This document shows, piece after piece, positions 44,987 to 55,293 of a stretch of DNA of 64,000 nucleotides. Every line of letters begins with the position of its first letter. The stretch's first letter is position 1. The DNA lies in contig NZ_RHHO01000031.1 of NCBI RefSeq assembly GCF_003710865.1, forward strand, positions 124,001-188,000. The letters run 5' to 3'. The stretch comes from Brevibacillus borstelensis. Its GTDB lineage: Bacteria > Bacillota > Bacilli > Brevibacillales > Brevibacillaceae. A program made the translations under genes and the position numbers. A model generated the notes under the pieces. That model was not told the DNA's origin. It searched no databases and saw nothing but the letters and a program-made list of their open reading frames with translations.

Positions 44987-45751
44987 TCATGATGAAGTCG
45001 TTTGTATCAATTTCTTATAATCGTTGTACGGATAACGAGCCAATCTGAGAGCGTATTCATACGCTTCCACGTCCGGCATTTTCAATGCTTTTGCGGTGGC
45101 AAGCGCTTTTTCGATGTCGTAGGCAACTCTTCTGAGTTGAACGGCAATGTCCCTTTTGTTAAAGTCCACAATGGCGTAGCTTGCTCGATTATCGCCATCA
45201 AACGGCAGGCCGACACTCCCGCAATTGACGATCAATCTTCCCTTTCCCTGACGCGCATACGCATGGTGTACATGTCCAAACAGGACAAGCCTGGTATGCT
45301 CACTCCGGTTTAATATGTCCATTTCATCCAGGCTTGCCCACGGATAGACGACATTGACCAGCGAATCGGGTCCAGCATGATACATCTCCGTAGGGACGTC
45401 TTCAAATGTCCAGGCTCGCTCCACAGGAAGGTTTGCCAACCATTCCTGATCATCGTGCGCAATCCGTTTACAGTCGTACTCGTAGGCCCGCAAGACCAGC
45501 TCTTCCTTGTCGTTGCTTGGGACCCACCCAGGTGCTGGGAATCGGGTAAACATATCGTCGTAATTTCCGCGAATAACGGCTAGAGGCTCCAATGACCTTA
45601 CCATGTGTATACATTCGCTTGGCTGAGGTCCCCGCATGACGATATCTCCGAGAAATACGATGGCATCGGGGCTTTGACTGTTTAAGTCTTGGATAACGGC
45701 TTCAAAAGCAATTGCATTTCCATGTGTATCTGACAGGACAGCCAGTCTCAT
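44987..45751 (-). CDS. Metallophosphoesterase family protein
   Basis: 254 aa, cytoplasmic, calcineurin-like: LSDTHGNAIAF (1-15), FLGDIVMRGP, IRGNYDD, LFGHVHHAYA. The last resembles YfcE/MJ0936-type phosphodiesterases. ATG start after TGGAGGTTCCAC; upstream open frame lacks a site. Divergent from the YunG-like gene. Substrate unknown. Confidence 0.88.
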   Translation of the reverse strand: MRLAVLSDTHGNAIAFEAVIQDLNSQSPDAIVFLGDIVMRGPQPSECIHMVRSLEPLAVIRGNYDDMFTRFPAPGWVPSNDKEELVLRAYEYDCKRIAHDDQEWLANLPVERAWTFEDVPTEMYHAGPDSLVNVVYPWASLDEMDILNRSEHTRLVLFGHVHHAYARQGKGRLIVNCGSVGLPFDGDNRASYAIVDFNKRDIAVQLRRVAYDIEKALATAKALKMPDVEAYEYALRLARYPYNDYKKLIQTTSS

Positions 45752-45899
45752 GTGGAACCTCCAGAAAGTGGGATAGTCTTGGCTTACGCCTTTACTCTCA
45801 TCCTCCAGAACAGTAAATCTTAAGATTTGGATCGACACGATACACAATGTGTTATATTGGGATTGCGCGGACCATTTACACTGTGAAGGAGAATCTACT

Positions 45900-46250
45900 G
45901 TGCTTATTGAAGAACGTTTTAGCGATTTATCAAAAATATTGCTAAAGGTTTGGTCGATTGAATCTAGTTCAAAATGGTCCTCCCAAAACCCTGCCAATGG
46001 ACAATGTGGAGTAACTGCACTGGTTGTAAACGATCTTTTTGGTGGAGAAATCTTGAAAACGAAAACCCCTGAAGGATGGCATTATTACAACAAAATTGAC
46101 GGAATACGTTGTGATTTTACAGAATCTCAACTTTCTGAAATACCTCACCACCAAGACATTCCTTCCAATCGAGAGGAAGCTTTCAGTGATACCAATGATA
46201 AACAGTACAGCTATTTAAAAACACAGGTACTTGAAAAACTTAATCGCTGA
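45900..46250 (+). CDS. YunG family protein
   Basis: 116 aa from a GTG after GAAGGAGAATC. The block NPANGQCGVTALVVNDLFGG with Cys36, followed by GWHYYNKIDG with a His near 62, is nearly what I recall for Bacillus YunG. A Cys/His arrangement hints at a papain- or transglutaminase-like fold, but activity is unknown. Its codons are clearly AT-richer than the genes on either side, suggesting acquisition. Confidence 0.75.
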   Translation: MLIEERFSDLSKILLKVWSIESSSKWSSQNPANGQCGVTALVVNDLFGGEILKTKTPEGWHYYNKIDGIRCDFTESQLSEIPHHQDIPSNREEAFSDTNDKQYSYLKTQVLEKLNR

Positions 46251-46617
46251 AAACTGGTTTATCATAGTAAGCAGTTGGTAAATACAAACTTTTCTACTTG
46301 TTTTTTCTTGGTTCTGTCTTTCATTGGATGTCATCTTCCTCGCCTTTTCTTTAAGAAAGACGAAATAGCATGCAATCGCCCCAACTTCGATAAAAAGCCC
46401 CGTATCAGGTCCGTTTGTACTGCAAGGCCACAGATATGCCTTCGTACGTTACGGACACCCATACGGGGTCTTCAATCGCGCAAAGCCTTCCGGTCGGCAC
46501 GCCATCAAATACCATACATTTCCCGGTAACGGTTTAGCGGAATCCTCGCAATGCTCAACATAAAAGTTGCGCCAAACAGCGGAAGGCTTGCGGTCATTAC
46601 CTTTTGTAATATCGCAA
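46251..46617. other. Spacer between the YunG-like gene and spo0A, no clear gene
   Basis: This 367-base region holds an inverted repeat closing a large loop (46485-46492 with 46580-46587) and a hairpin with T-run listed next. A minus-strand frame of 36 codons (46405-46515) has no good ribosome site and upstream stop codons; it could be a remnant. The left part, 46251-46390, is AT-rich and shows nothing. Confidence 0.6.
46391..46468 (-). terminator. Structured 3-prime element with T-run downstream of spo0A
   Basis: Minus strand CCCCGTAT and ATACGGGG close a 55-base loop with inner arms TCCGT/ACGGA, GTAC/GTAC and AAGGC/GCCTT, followed by CTTTTT. Unusually large for an intrinsic terminator, but the closing stem plus T-run would end spo0A transcripts. 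Confidence 0.5.
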
Positions 46618-47406
46618 TTATGAGATCTTCGCCTCAATCCGCAGCTTGTCCGCCACCATGGCGATAAATTCACTATTCGTCGGCTTCGCCTTGGTGTTGG
46701 AAATCGTGTAGCCGAACAGGCTGGAGATGGAGTCCAGATTTCCGCGGGACCAGGCCACCTCGATCGCGTGACGGATGGCACGCTCTACACGGCTTGCAGT
46801 CGTATTAAACTTCTTGGCGATATCAGGGTACAGCACTTTCGTAATGGACCCCAGCAATTCCACGTCGTTGTACACCATCGTGATCGCTTCCCGCAGATAC
46901 AGATATCCTTTAATATGCGCTGGAACCCCGATCTCGTGGATAATGCTGGTGATGCTGGCGTCAAGATTGCGCCCTCTGATCTGCAATGGGTTTTGCGACT
47001 TGACAGCGGTCACAAAAGAGCTTGAAGGCTTGCTATTCGTCATCTGACGGATTCGCTGTGCCAAGACCTCCATGTCAAAAGGCTTCAGGATGTAATAGGC
47101 GGCCCCCAATTCGACTGCCTTTTTGGTGATTTCCTCTTGCCCGAATGCCGTCAGCATAATAATTTTTGGTTGAGGAGTGAGTCTCATGGCTTGGATTTGT
47201 TCCAATACGGCCAATCCATCCAGATGAGGCATGATAATATCCAAAATAAGGACATCCGGAATGCGTTCTTGGAGCAGGCGAATGACATCATTTCCGTTAT
47301 ACGCCACACCGATCACGTTCATATCATGCTGGCTGCTTATGTACTCTTCCAGCAGGTTCACAAATTCCCGATTGTCATCCGCCAACAACACTTCAATCTT
47401 GCTCAA
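46618..47406 (-). CDS. spo0A: Sporulation master regulator Spo0A
   Basis: 262-aa response regulator. Receiver domain 1-125 with acidic pocket DD (10-11) and phospho-acceptor Asp56 in [14 protein letters not shown]-terminal DNA-binding domain with [20 protein letters not shown] and the helix [21 protein letters not shown] start after AAGGAGGAACGACC. Upstream lie a sigma-H promoter and 0A boxes. Follows spoIVB as in all spore formers. Confidence 0.97.
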   Translation of the reverse strand: MSKIEVLLADDNREFVNLLEEYISSQHDMNVIGVAYNGNDVIRLLQERIPDVLILDIIMPHLDGLAVLEQIQAMRLTPQPKIIMLTAFGQEEITKKAVELGAAYYILKPFDMEVLAQRIRQMTNSKPSSSFVTAVKSQNPLQIRGRNLDASITSIIHEIGVPAHIKGYLYLREAITMVYNDVELLGSITKVLYPDIAKKFNTTASRVERAIRHAIEVAWSRGNLDSISSLFGYTISNTKAKPTNSEFIAMVADKLRIEAKIS

Positions 47407-47514
47407 GGTCGTTCCTCCTTACAATCAACGGTCTGTTTGGGAAAAAAGGTGGAAGTATTCTCAGAAGTAATGAATCCCTCAACATATGCCCATACCATCT
47501 TTTCACTCCAAAAA

Positions 47515-47583
47515 TAATTCGACAATGCCAGTGGCATTCCTGCCAATGACGAAAGATTGAATGATTTTTCCGATATTTCGACA
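47515..47583 (-). promoter_or_regulatory. Sigma-H promoter and Spo0A boxes of spo0A
   Basis: Minus strand GCAGGAATG, 11 bases, GTCGAATTA matches the sigma-H consensus (RNAGGAWWW N11-12 RNNGAATWW) with one mismatch, at 47515-47543. Three 0A boxes (TGNCGAA) lie at 47518-47524, 47547-47553 and 47577-47583; the first overlaps the -10. The layout agrees with the autoregulated Ps promoter known in Bacillus. Confidence 0.85.
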
Positions 47584-47602
47584 ATGATTTCCACGTTTTG
47601 CT

Positions 47603-47642
47603 CAAAAAGTGAAAGGTCGGCTCACCTTTTGGCGAGACGACC
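47603..47642 (-). terminator. Terminator of spoIVB
   Basis: GGTCGTCTCGCC-AAAA-GGTGAGCCGACC stem (one G-U, one mismatch) followed by TTTCACTTTTT, just after the spoIVB stop codon. Confidence 0.85.
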
Positions 47643-47652
47643 TCGTCTTTGC

Positions 47653-48984
47653 TTACGCTGCACTTCCGGACGGTTTGGATTGCTGTCCCGGACGAACCTG
47701 CAATCCTGCATCCTGCAGCATCCATTCGATATAGCAACCATAGCCGGAGGTCGGGTCATTCACAAATACATGGGTAACCGCACCGACCATCTTTCCATCC
47801 TGGATAATCGGGCTTCCGCTCATTCCCTGCACGATCCCACCGGTTTTTTCGAGCAATCGCTTATCTGTCACCTTGATGATCATGCCTTTCGTGGCAGGGA
47901 AATGCTGCTTCACGACATTCACGATCTCAATGGAGTACTCTTCTACCTTTTGACCTTCTACCACGGTAAGGATTTTGGCTGGTCCCTCTTTTACCTGTTC
48001 GGCCAGAGCGATGGGAATGGGCTCGGGATAAAAGCTTCTTTTTGGCTCCTCGTTCATTTTCCCGAATATGCCAAACGGCGAATTTTTCGTAATGTTGCCC
48101 AACACTTCGCTTTCATTGTAAAAACGGGCAAACTTTTCTCCCGGATTCCCGCTCTGCCCTTTTTCAATCGAGGTCACACTCGCCCGTACGATTTGACCGT
48201 CGCCGACAACGATGGCCTGTCCAGTGTCCACGTCGGAGATGACATGGCCCAATGCTCCGTAAGCTTTCGAATTCGGCTCGTAAAAAGTAAGCGTACCGAC
48301 ACCTGCAGCCGAATCACGAATGTATAAACCCATCCGGTACTCCTCATCCTTCTTGTCTTTAGCAGGCCTCAGCGTCACATTTACTTTCTCTTTGCCCCGG
48401 ACGATGAGGAGCTGCAAAGGTGTCTGCTTTTCGCCGGCTTCACTTACCAGCTTTTTGACATCGTTCATGTCATTGATGTACAAGTCATTCATTTTAATGA
48501 TACTGTCCCCGACATGTACACCCGCTTGTTCCCCTGGTGAGACTTTTTCTTTTCCTGTGTCAACCAGATGATGACCAACGACAAGAACGCCAGCAGTCTG
48601 CAATTTGACGCCGATAGACTGACCGCCCGGAATCACCCGCAAATCAGGCAGCACATTTACCTTGACCGCTTTCAGCGGGATGTTGCGCCACTTTACCTGC
48701 AAATTGGCTTCTCCCGCCCTCTTCGGTTCTACCGAAACTGGCTGACTCAGATCCACAGAAACTTCCCGGGCTTCCGTTCCATTGACATGCAGAATTTCCG
48801 GGTTGCTGTTGACCAACGTACCCATGACGGGCATAGAGACGCGCAGTTGCTTCAAGGAGCCTTCCATCAGGCGTAATTCATGGGGAAAAGAAGACAGGTC
48901 GTGGAACGGGGTGGAACTCACGACAAGCGCCGTGATAAGGAGAAGGAGACTTCCCATCCATTTTCTTCTGTTGTGACGGATCAC
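47653..48984 (-). CDS. spoIVB: SpoIVB serine peptidase
   Basis: Secreted by the forespore to cleave SpoIVFA and so release sigma-K processing. 443 aa: N-terminal membrane anchor (about 9-28), PDZ domain (about 105-190) with GVHVGDSIIKMND, and S55 protease domain with His in GALGHVISD and Ser in GMSGSPIIQDGK. A TTG two codons upstream is too close to the AGGAG site, so the GTG is taken. Ends with a Pro/Ser-rich tail after GYGCYIEWML. Upstream of spo0A as usual. Confidence 0.95.
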   Translation of the reverse strand: MIRHNRRKWMGSLLLLITALVVSSTPFHDLSSFPHELRLMEGSLKQLRVSMPVMGTLVNSNPEILHVNGTEAREVSVDLSQPVSVEPKRAGEANLQVKWRNIPLKAVKVNVLPDLRVIPGGQSIGVKLQTAGVLVVGHHLVDTGKEKVSPGEQAGVHVGDSIIKMNDLYINDMNDVKKLVSEAGEKQTPLQLLIVRGKEKVNVTLRPAKDKKDEEYRMGLYIRDSAAGVGTLTFYEPNSKAYGALGHVISDVDTGQAIVVGDGQIVRASVTSIEKGQSGNPGEKFARFYNESEVLGNITKNSPFGIFGKMNEEPKRSFYPEPIPIALAEQVKEGPAKILTVVEGQKVEEYSIEIVNVVKQHFPATKGMIIKVTDKRLLEKTGGIVQGMSGSPIIQDGKMVGAVTHVFVNDPTSGYGCYIEWMLQDAGLQVRPGQQSKPSGSAA

Positions 48985-49215
48985 CAGCAATCACTCCTAC
49001 CGTTCCCTACCTACACCTACAGATAACACCTCCACCTTGTGTAGTTATACTATTGCCTGCGCGGCAATGGATTATGTCAGGAAAATCTAACACCAGTCGC
49101 AAGAATACAGCACTGAAAACCTCGGTGGACAGGGAGCTGTCAATGGGTGTATCAATTGCTATTTGCTGCGTAAACCTTACCTGAAACGCTCCGCATTCGG
49201 TACAACAGCAAACAA

Positions 49216-49244
49216 AAAAGCTGCCCGGTTACTTGGCAGCTTTT
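49216..49244 (-). terminator. Terminator overlapping the recN stop codon
   Basis: Minus strand AAAAGCTGCC-AAGTAACC-GGGCAGCTTTTTT; the recN TAA stop is in the loop. Confidence 0.85.
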
Positions 49245-50953
49245 CGTTGTCGCCCGAGCGTGATCATCTCGCGCGCGTGCTCTTCTGTTTTTGCTGTAAC
49301 CTCGGCTCCGCTCAGCATGCGGGCCAGCTCGGTGACCCGCTCCTCCTCGCGTAAGCTGTGAACGAGCGTCATCGTTTCGTTCTCGCTCATCTCCTTTTGA
49401 ATCAGGAAATGGGCATCCGCGAGAGAAGCTACCTGCGGAAGGTGTGTAATGCACAACACCTGACGCTGGAGCGCGACACGTGCAAGCTTTTCAGCAATGG
49501 CTTGGGCAGCCCTTCCGCTTACCCCTGTATCGACCTCGTCGAAAATCAAGGTCTGCACCTGGTCGGTACCGGCCAAAATCGTCTTGATCGCCAGCATGAC
49601 CCGCGACAGCTCACCGCCGGAAGCGATTTTGGCCAAAGGGCGCAGCGGCTCTCCGGGATTGGGCGAAATTAAAAACTCGACGGTATCGATTCCGTTGGCA
49701 TCGACGCGCCATTTGGCTCCCTCGATTTCCACCCCGTTTTCATCGGGAATTTGCCGGACATCGATGGCGAAGCGGGCGCGCTCCATATGTAATTCGCGAA
49801 GCTGCTGCTCAATTTCCTTGGCAAGCCGGTCTGCACAGCTGCGGCGGATCATGGACAGCTCCAGTGCCTCGACGGCGAGATCGGCAGCCAGCTCAACCAG
49901 CCGTTTTTCCAGTTGCTGCAGACGGTCATCGTAATGATGCATTTCGTCCAATTCATCCTGAATCGTTGCCGCATATTCCAGAATATCGTCTACATTTTTC
50001 CCGTATTTTCTCTTCAGCGTCTGGATCAAATCCAGCCTTCTCTCTACTTCCTGAAGCTGCTCCGGTTCAAAATCGAGCCGGTCGGAGAGCTGTCTGAGCT
50101 GGTGCACTGCATCTTCTACCTGATAGTATGCGCTTTGGACCGTCTCGAGTATCGGTCCCAACTGATCATCATAGGAGACAATTCGTTCCAGCTCGCTCAT
50201 GGCATGTCCAAGCCACTCGCTTCCGCGCTGGTCGCCGTGCAGGGCCCGGTAGGCGTCCTGGATGCCTGCAAATACCTTCTCAATGTTCATCCATTTCTTT
50301 CTCTGCTGAAGCAGCTTTTCGTCCTCTCCGGGCGCCAGGGATGCTGCCTCGATTTCGTTTAACTGGTATTGCAGCAGATCGATCCGCTGAACGAGCTCCC
50401 GTTCGTTTTTGGACATCCGTTCCAGATCCTGTCTCGTCTTTGAATAGAGGCCAAACAACTGTGCATACTCCTGTTTGGCCGATCCCATTTCTTTTTCGCC
50501 GTAGGAATCGAGCCAGTGTATGTGCTTGTCCGCCTGCATCAGCATATGAGTGTCATGCTGTCCGTGGACGGTCACCAGCCAGGGGCCCAGCTCCCTGAGC
50601 ATGGCAAGGGTGACAAGCTGTCCGTTGATGCGGATGATGCTTTTTCCCTGACTGGAAATATCGCGCCTGACGACAAGCGTGTTGTCCTGCTCTACCTGAA
50701 CACCGAAGCTCTCGCAAACCGAAAAGGCCGGATGGCCGCTGGGCAGCTCAAACAGACCCTCGACTTCTGCCCGCGTTTCCCCGTACCGGACAAAATCAGT
50801 CGAGGCCCGGCCTCCCAGCAGCAGGCCGAGCGCATCAATAATAATCGATTTTCCCGCACCGGTCTCCCCGGTCAAAATGTTTAAGCCTTTTTGAAAAGAA
50901 ATGGTTACGGATTTGATGATCGCAAAATTGCGTATGGAAAGCTCCAGCAGCAT
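49229..50953 (-). CDS. recN: DNA repair protein RecN
   Basis: SMC-like ATPase for double-strand break repair, 574 aa. Walker A GETGAGKS (about 30-37), long coiled-coil arms (150-350), and C-terminal signature LSRVMLAIK with Walker B LIFDEVDTGVSG. ATG start after GGAGTGGGGAAACAGT. It follows argR by 16 bases, as in Bacillus. Confidence 0.96.
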   Translation of the reverse strand: MLLELSIRNFAIIKSVTISFQKGLNILTGETGAGKSIIIDALGLLLGGRASTDFVRYGETRAEVEGLFELPSGHPAFSVCESFGVQVEQDNTLVVRRDISSQGKSIIRINGQLVTLAMLRELGPWLVTVHGQHDTHMLMQADKHIHWLDSYGEKEMGSAKQEYAQLFGLYSKTRQDLERMSKNERELVQRIDLLQYQLNEIEAASLAPGEDEKLLQQRKKWMNIEKVFAGIQDAYRALHGDQRGSEWLGHAMSELERIVSYDDQLGPILETVQSAYYQVEDAVHQLRQLSDRLDFEPEQLQEVERRLDLIQTLKRKYGKNVDDILEYAATIQDELDEMHHYDDRLQQLEKRLVELAADLAVEALELSMIRRSCADRLAKEIEQQLRELHMERARFAIDVRQIPDENGVEIEGAKWRVDANGIDTVEFLISPNPGEPLRPLAKIASGGELSRVMLAIKTILAGTDQVQTLIFDEVDTGVSGRAAQAIAEKLARVALQRQVLCITHLPQVASLADAHFLIQKEMSENETMTLVHSLREEERVTELARMLSGAEVTAKTEEHAREMITLGRQRKAAK

Positions 50954-50969
50954 ACTGTTTCCCCACTCC

Positions 50970-51419
50970 TTACAGCATTTCCATGAGCCGCTTGGTCACT
51001 TCTTCAGAGTTTTCCTTGGAGCGGCAAATAATCAAAATGGTATTGTCGCCGCTGATGGTGCCCATGATTTCTTCCCAAGGCAAATTGTCGATCAGCTCCG
51101 CTACTGCATTGGCATGCCCGGACAGCGTCTTCAGCAGGATAAAGTGATCGGCGTGATCCATGCTGACAAACGAATCAACCAGCATGCGGCGCAGCTTCTG
51201 GATCGGATTGAACTTCTGCTCGACAGGGAGCGAGTATTTGTAGCGGCCATCCGGCAACGGAACCTTCACCAGATGAAGCTCCTTGATGTCTCGGGAGACT
51301 GTCGCCTGGGTCACGTTAAAACCCGCTTCGCGCAAACGGTCTACCAACTCATCCTGCGTCTCCACCTCGTTATTTCCGATAATTTCACGAATGCGAATAT
51401 GCCTTTGTCCTTTATTCAT
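50970..51419 (-). CDS. argR: Arginine repressor ArgR/AhrC
   Basis: 149 aa. N-terminal winged helix ([37 protein letters not shown]) and C-terminal hexamerisation/arginine domain with [17 protein letters not shown] start after GGGAG; the longer open frame overlaps nadK and has no site. Represses arginine synthesis and activates catabolism. Confidence 0.95.
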   Translation of the reverse strand: MNKGQRHIRIREIIGNNEVETQDELVDRLREAGFNVTQATVSRDIKELHLVKVPLPDGRYKYSLPVEQKFNPIQKLRRMLVDSFVSMDHADHFILLKTLSGHANAVAELIDNLPWEEIMGTISGDNTILIICRSKENSEEVTKRLMEML

Positions 51420-51423
51420 GCGA

Positions 51424-52284
51424 TTACTCCCATTCCCCTTGTAATTTGGTGCGAATTGTTTCAAAAAAGCCGCCTTTTTTCCATTTGACCAATGGGGTCA
51501 CATATGGCGACTTGCGGATGAAAATCTGATCGCCACCCTCCAGCTTGTATCCGAATTGCCCATCTATAGACAAGCCCATTTCGTGATGAATGGCATCCAC
51601 CTCAATCCGAATAACCTGATTGGGCGATAGCACCATCGGGCGGGCAGTCAAAGAATGCGGCGCTACAGGCGTCAGCAGCAGCATATCGACATTCGGCGCC
51701 ACAATCGGACCGCCGGCAGATAGAGAATACGCTGTAGAGCCTGTCGGACTCGATACGATCACCCCATCGCCGCTGAAGGTTGCCACATACACATCGTCCA
51801 AATAAACCGCACATTGAATAATGCGGCAGAACGACCCTTTGGCAATCCCGATGTCATTCATCGCCGTATAGCGGGCAAGCGTGGATTTGTTTCGGACCAG
51901 CTCTGCCTCCAGCATGGAGCGTTCTTCAATGTAGTATTGTCCAGAAAGCAGATTGTCGACGGCGTGGGGCAAATGCTCCGGGTCGGCTTCCGAGAGAAAC
52001 CCGAGCGTTCCCAGATTGATGCCCAAAATCGGCAAGGAGCGTCCTGCCAAGCGGCGCGCGATGCCAAGCAAGGTGCCGTCTCCGCCCAGGACACACAAAA
52101 GCTGAGCTTCAGAGCCGATCGCTTCCAGGCTTGTCCCGATATCCCCTCTGCCTACGTAAGAAGCCATCTGTTCATCCAGAAGGACTCTGGCTCCTTTTTC
52201 CTCCAGCAAATATACCAATTCTCTGGCCACAATGCGGGCCTCAGGTTTTCCTTTATTCGCTACGATACCAAACGTCTTCAACAT
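51424..52284 (-). CDS. nadK: NAD kinase
   Basis: Phosphorylates NAD to NADP in the cytoplasm. 286 aa with catalytic [18 protein letters not shown], and the conserved [20 protein letters not shown] start after GGGGTGGGCC; a TTG four codons upstream is in the ribosome site. Between tlyA and argR, the standard position. Confidence 0.95.
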   Translation of the reverse strand: MLKTFGIVANKGKPEARIVARELVYLLEEKGARVLLDEQMASYVGRGDIGTSLEAIGSEAQLLCVLGGDGTLLGIARRLAGRSLPILGINLGTLGFLSEADPEHLPHAVDNLLSGQYYIEERSMLEAELVRNKSTLARYTAMNDIGIAKGSFCRIIQCAVYLDDVYVATFSGDGVIVSSPTGSTAYSLSAGGPIVAPNVDMLLLTPVAPHSLTARPMVLSPNQVIRIEVDAIHHEMGLSIDGQFGYKLEGGDQIFIRKSPYVTPLVKWKKGGFFETIRTKLQGEWE

Positions 52285-52347
52285 GGCCCACCCCAAAACT
52301 TCGTCGGTTGGAAATCCTTATACAAGTATACAACTTTTCATGCATAC

Positions 52348-52383
52348 AAAAAAAGCCTCGACTTCCCGCATCGAGGCTTTTTG
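52348..52383 (-). terminator. Terminator of dxs-tlyA
   Basis: AAAAAGCCTCGA-TGCGGGAAG-TCGAGGCTTTTTTT, 9 bases after the tlyA stop. Confidence 0.9.
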
Positions 52384-52391
52384 TCCTACTT

Positions 52392-53204
52392 TCACTTCAA
52401 TTCGCGGTGAGCGATAGCCACAGTCTCACTCACCTTTTTCAGCCATTCCTCCGAAGTGAAGCCTCCGCCTGCCTTTTTTGCGTGCAGCAAAAACTCGATG
52501 TTTCCTTCTCCTCCGGTAATGGGCGAGTAAGAAAGACCGTGCAACGAAAAGCCGATTTGCATCGCGGCTTGTCCAATGTCGATCAACACAGCCTCGTGAA
52601 TGTCCGGGTCACGAACAATGCCGTTTTTCCCGACGTTTTCCTTGCCTGCCTCGAACTGTGGCTTTACGAGGGCAACGACGTCGCCGCCTTGTTCCAAAAA
52701 ACGATACAAGACCGGCAATATCAGTTTCAACGAAATGAAGGACACATCAATGGAAGCGACTTCCGGCCGCTCATCTTCAAAGCTGTCGGGGTCCATGTGA
52801 CGGAAATTCGTTCGTTCCATCACCACGACCCGCTCGTCCTTCCTCAGCGACCAGGCGAGCTGATTGTAGCCAACATCAATCGCATACACTTTTCTCGCGC
52901 CATTTTGCAGTGCGCAATCCGTAAATCCGCCTGTTGAGGAACCGATATCCATCATGACTTTGCCGTCTATGACGAGGTCGAATATGTTCAATGCTTTTTC
53001 CAGCTTTAATCCGCCGCGGCTCACATACGGGTGAACCTCGCCCTTTACCGTGATGGCAATATCCTCGGGAAATTTGGTGCCCGGCTTGTCGCACCGCTCC
53101 CCTTTCACCTGTACGAGACCGGCCATTACTGCCGCTTTTGCCTTTTCTCTGGTGTCATACAATCCGCGTTCTACCAGCAGAACGTCCAGCCGTTCCTTTT
53201 TCAT
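52392..53204 (-). CDS. tlyA: TlyA-type rRNA 2-O-methyltransferase
   Basis: 270 aa: S4 RNA-binding domain (1-62, [20 protein letters not shown]), then FtsJ-like methyltransferase with SAM loop [15 protein letters not shown] and [16 protein letters not shown]. TlyA methylates ribosomal C1409/C1920-type cytidines; haemolysin is an old name. Overlaps dxs by 4 bases. Confidence 0.93.
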   Translation of the reverse strand: MKKERLDVLLVERGLYDTREKAKAAVMAGLVQVKGERCDKPGTKFPEDIAITVKGEVHPYVSRGGLKLEKALNIFDLVIDGKVMMDIGSSTGGFTDCALQNGARKVYAIDVGYNQLAWSLRKDERVVVMERTNFRHMDPDSFEDERPEVASIDVSFISLKLILPVLYRFLEQGGDVVALVKPQFEAGKENVGKNGIVRDPDIHEAVLIDIGQAAMQIGFSLHGLSYSPITGGEGNIEFLLHAKKAGGGFTSEEWLKKVSETVAIAHRELK

Positions 53205-55087
53205 GCCTCGACAACGCCTTTCGATACGGGCAAAAATGCGCGGACACAGGCGACGATTTGCTCAGCCGTCAATCCGACCTCCAGCCGTTGTTCTTTCACG
53301 CTGCCATGCTCGACGAAATAGTCGGGAACGCCTATTGTTTTGACTCGGATATGATGGTACCCCGCTTCAGCCAAAAACTCGCGGACAGCACTTCCAAAGC
53401 CGCCCATCTCGGAGCCTTCCTCAACTGTAATGAGGTCATAGCCTTCCCGTGCCAGCCTGGTCAGCAGCTCCGCATCGAGCGGCTTGCAGAAGCGGGCATT
53501 TACCAGCATCGGATGGATCCCTTCGCGGCTGAGCTGTTCCACCGCGTGTTCCGCGATTTCGAAAATATGACCAAATGACAGGATCGCGACGTCTCTTCCT
53601 TCGCGGACGATTTCAGCCTTTCCGATCGGAAGCGGCTTCATCTCGTCATCGATCTTTACGCCTCGGACGCTTAGGCGGGGATAGCGGAAGGATATCGGAC
53701 CGTCCTCGTACGCGACCGCCGTTTTCATCATATGGCGCAGCTCGTTTTCATCCTTCGGCGCCATGATGATCATATTCGGGATGGCCCTCATAAATGCGAT
53801 GTCATACACGCCCTGATGCGTCTCCCCGTCAGCACCGACCAGGCCTGCCCGGTCAACGGCAAAGATCACGTTCAGCTTTTGCCGGGCCACGTCGTGAATC
53901 AACTGGTCGTAGGCCCGCTGCAGGAATGTCGAGTAAACCGCGAAGACAGGCTTCAAGCCTTGTGTTGCCAAGCCTGCGGCAAACGTGCATGCGTGCTGCT
54001 CTGCAATCCCTACGTCAAACAGCCGATCCGGGAAGCGCTCGCCAAACGGGATCAGACCGGAGCCCGCGGGCATAGCCGGTGTTACCGCCACGATCCGCTC
54101 GTCCTCTTCGGCCAGACTGATCATCGTGTCCGCGAACACCTTCGTATACATAGGTGCCGATTTCGGGGTATCGCCAGACTCGATTTTGTACGTGCCGATA
54201 CCGTGCCATTTGACCGAATCCGCTTCTGCAGGCGCGTAGCCTTTGCCTTTTTTGGTGATGGCATGGATCAGCACCGGCCCCTTCGTCTGTTTCGCCGTTT
54301 TCAGGGTGTCGAGCATGAGCTCCATGTTGTGTCCATCAATCGGACCGATATAGGTAAAGCCCAGTTCCTCAAACAAGATGCCGGAGACGAGCAAATACTT
54401 CATGCTGTCCTTGAATCGCTCCGCCATATGGGCAAGCCTTCCGCCTACCGCCGGAATCGATTTCAGCAAATGCTCAAGCTCTTCCTTTGCTCGTTTGTAA
54501 TTGGTCGCGGAGCGCAATTTGCCCAAATAATTGTGCAGGGCACCCACGTTTGGCGCGATGGACATTTCATTGTCGTTGAGCACAACGATGACATTTTTGC
54601 CTTCATGGCCGATGTGGTTCATCGCTTCCAGCGCCATACCGCCAGTCAAGGCACCGTCGCCGATGATCGCCACGACGTGGTTCTTTTCCTTTTTCAAATC
54701 GCGTGCGGTTGCCATTCCCATAGCGGCGGACAGGGACGTACTGCTGTGCCCTGTTTCCCAGACGTCATGCGGGCTTTCGCACATTTTCGGAAAGCCGCAC
54801 AATCCTTTATACTGGCGAAGCGTCGGAAACATTTCGCGCCGGCCCGTCAAAATTTTATGTACATAGGCTTGATGTCCTACGTCCCAAATCAACTTATCTA
54901 CCGGGCTGTTAAATACATAGTGTAGGGCGAGCGTCAATTCCACTACACCAAGATTAGGTGCCAGATGGCCGCCCGTTTTGGACAAGTTTTCCACAAGGAA
55001 CTGTCGGATCTCGTCTGCCAGTGCGTATAGCTCAGGCAATGAGCATTTCTTCAGATCTTGAGGATTGTTGATGCTAGTTAGCAGCAT
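53201..55087 (-). CDS. dxs: 1-deoxy-D-xylulose-5-phosphate synthase
   Basis: First enzyme of the MEP isoprenoid route, 628 aa. TPP site [15 protein letters not shown], the pyrimidine domain [15 protein letters not shown], and the C-domain [15 protein letters not shown] are complete. ATG after GTGAGGAATAGTA. Own promoter upstream. Close to ispA, which uses its products. Confidence 0.97.
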   Translation of the reverse strand: MLLTSINNPQDLKKCSLPELYALADEIRQFLVENLSKTGGHLAPNLGVVELTLALHYVFNSPVDKLIWDVGHQAYVHKILTGRREMFPTLRQYKGLCGFPKMCESPHDVWETGHSSTSLSAAMGMATARDLKKEKNHVVAIIGDGALTGGMALEAMNHIGHEGKNVIVVLNDNEMSIAPNVGALHNYLGKLRSATNYKRAKEELEHLLKSIPAVGGRLAHMAERFKDSMKYLLVSGILFEELGFTYIGPIDGHNMELMLDTLKTAKQTKGPVLIHAITKKGKGYAPAEADSVKWHGIGTYKIESGDTPKSAPMYTKVFADTMISLAEEDERIVAVTPAMPAGSGLIPFGERFPDRLFDVGIAEQHACTFAAGLATQGLKPVFAVYSTFLQRAYDQLIHDVARQKLNVIFAVDRAGLVGADGETHQGVYDIAFMRAIPNMIIMAPKDENELRHMMKTAVAYEDGPISFRYPRLSVRGVKIDDEMKPLPIGKAEIVREGRDVAILSFGHIFEIAEHAVEQLSREGIHPMLVNARFCKPLDAELLTRLAREGYDLITVEEGSEMGGFGSAVREFLAEAGYHHIRVKTIGVPDYFVEHGSVKEQRLEVGLTAEQIVACVRAFLPVSKGVVEA

Positions 55088-55178
55088 TACTATTCCTCAC
55101 TTTCACTCATTCTTGGGTCATTGGGTATGCTGCAATCCGAATCACTTTCGGACAACCTTGGTTCATTTAGCTTGCTTC

Positions 55179-55207
55179 ATTATAACGGTTTCTTCATAAA
55201 AACTCCA
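55179..55207 (-). promoter_or_regulatory. Sigma-A promoter of dxs
   Basis: Minus strand TATAAT at 55179-55184 with a poor -35 (TGGAGT) at 17 bases. About 85 bases of leader precede the dxs ATG. The rest of this divergent spacer shows no convincing plus-strand promoter. Confidence 0.5.
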
Positions 55208-55293
55208 CTTTCATCTGTTTTCAAGAGAAATCGCGTCCAGCTTCTGGTAAAATAAAATCAATCCATCAAACCTTTTATGGGAGGGTTTCGTCC

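Noticed and set aside
46449-46781. 110-codon minus-strand frame overlapping the 3-prime end of spo0A
   Set aside because: Its first half is out of frame with spo0A and is a shadow; the remaining part has no start or ribosome site.
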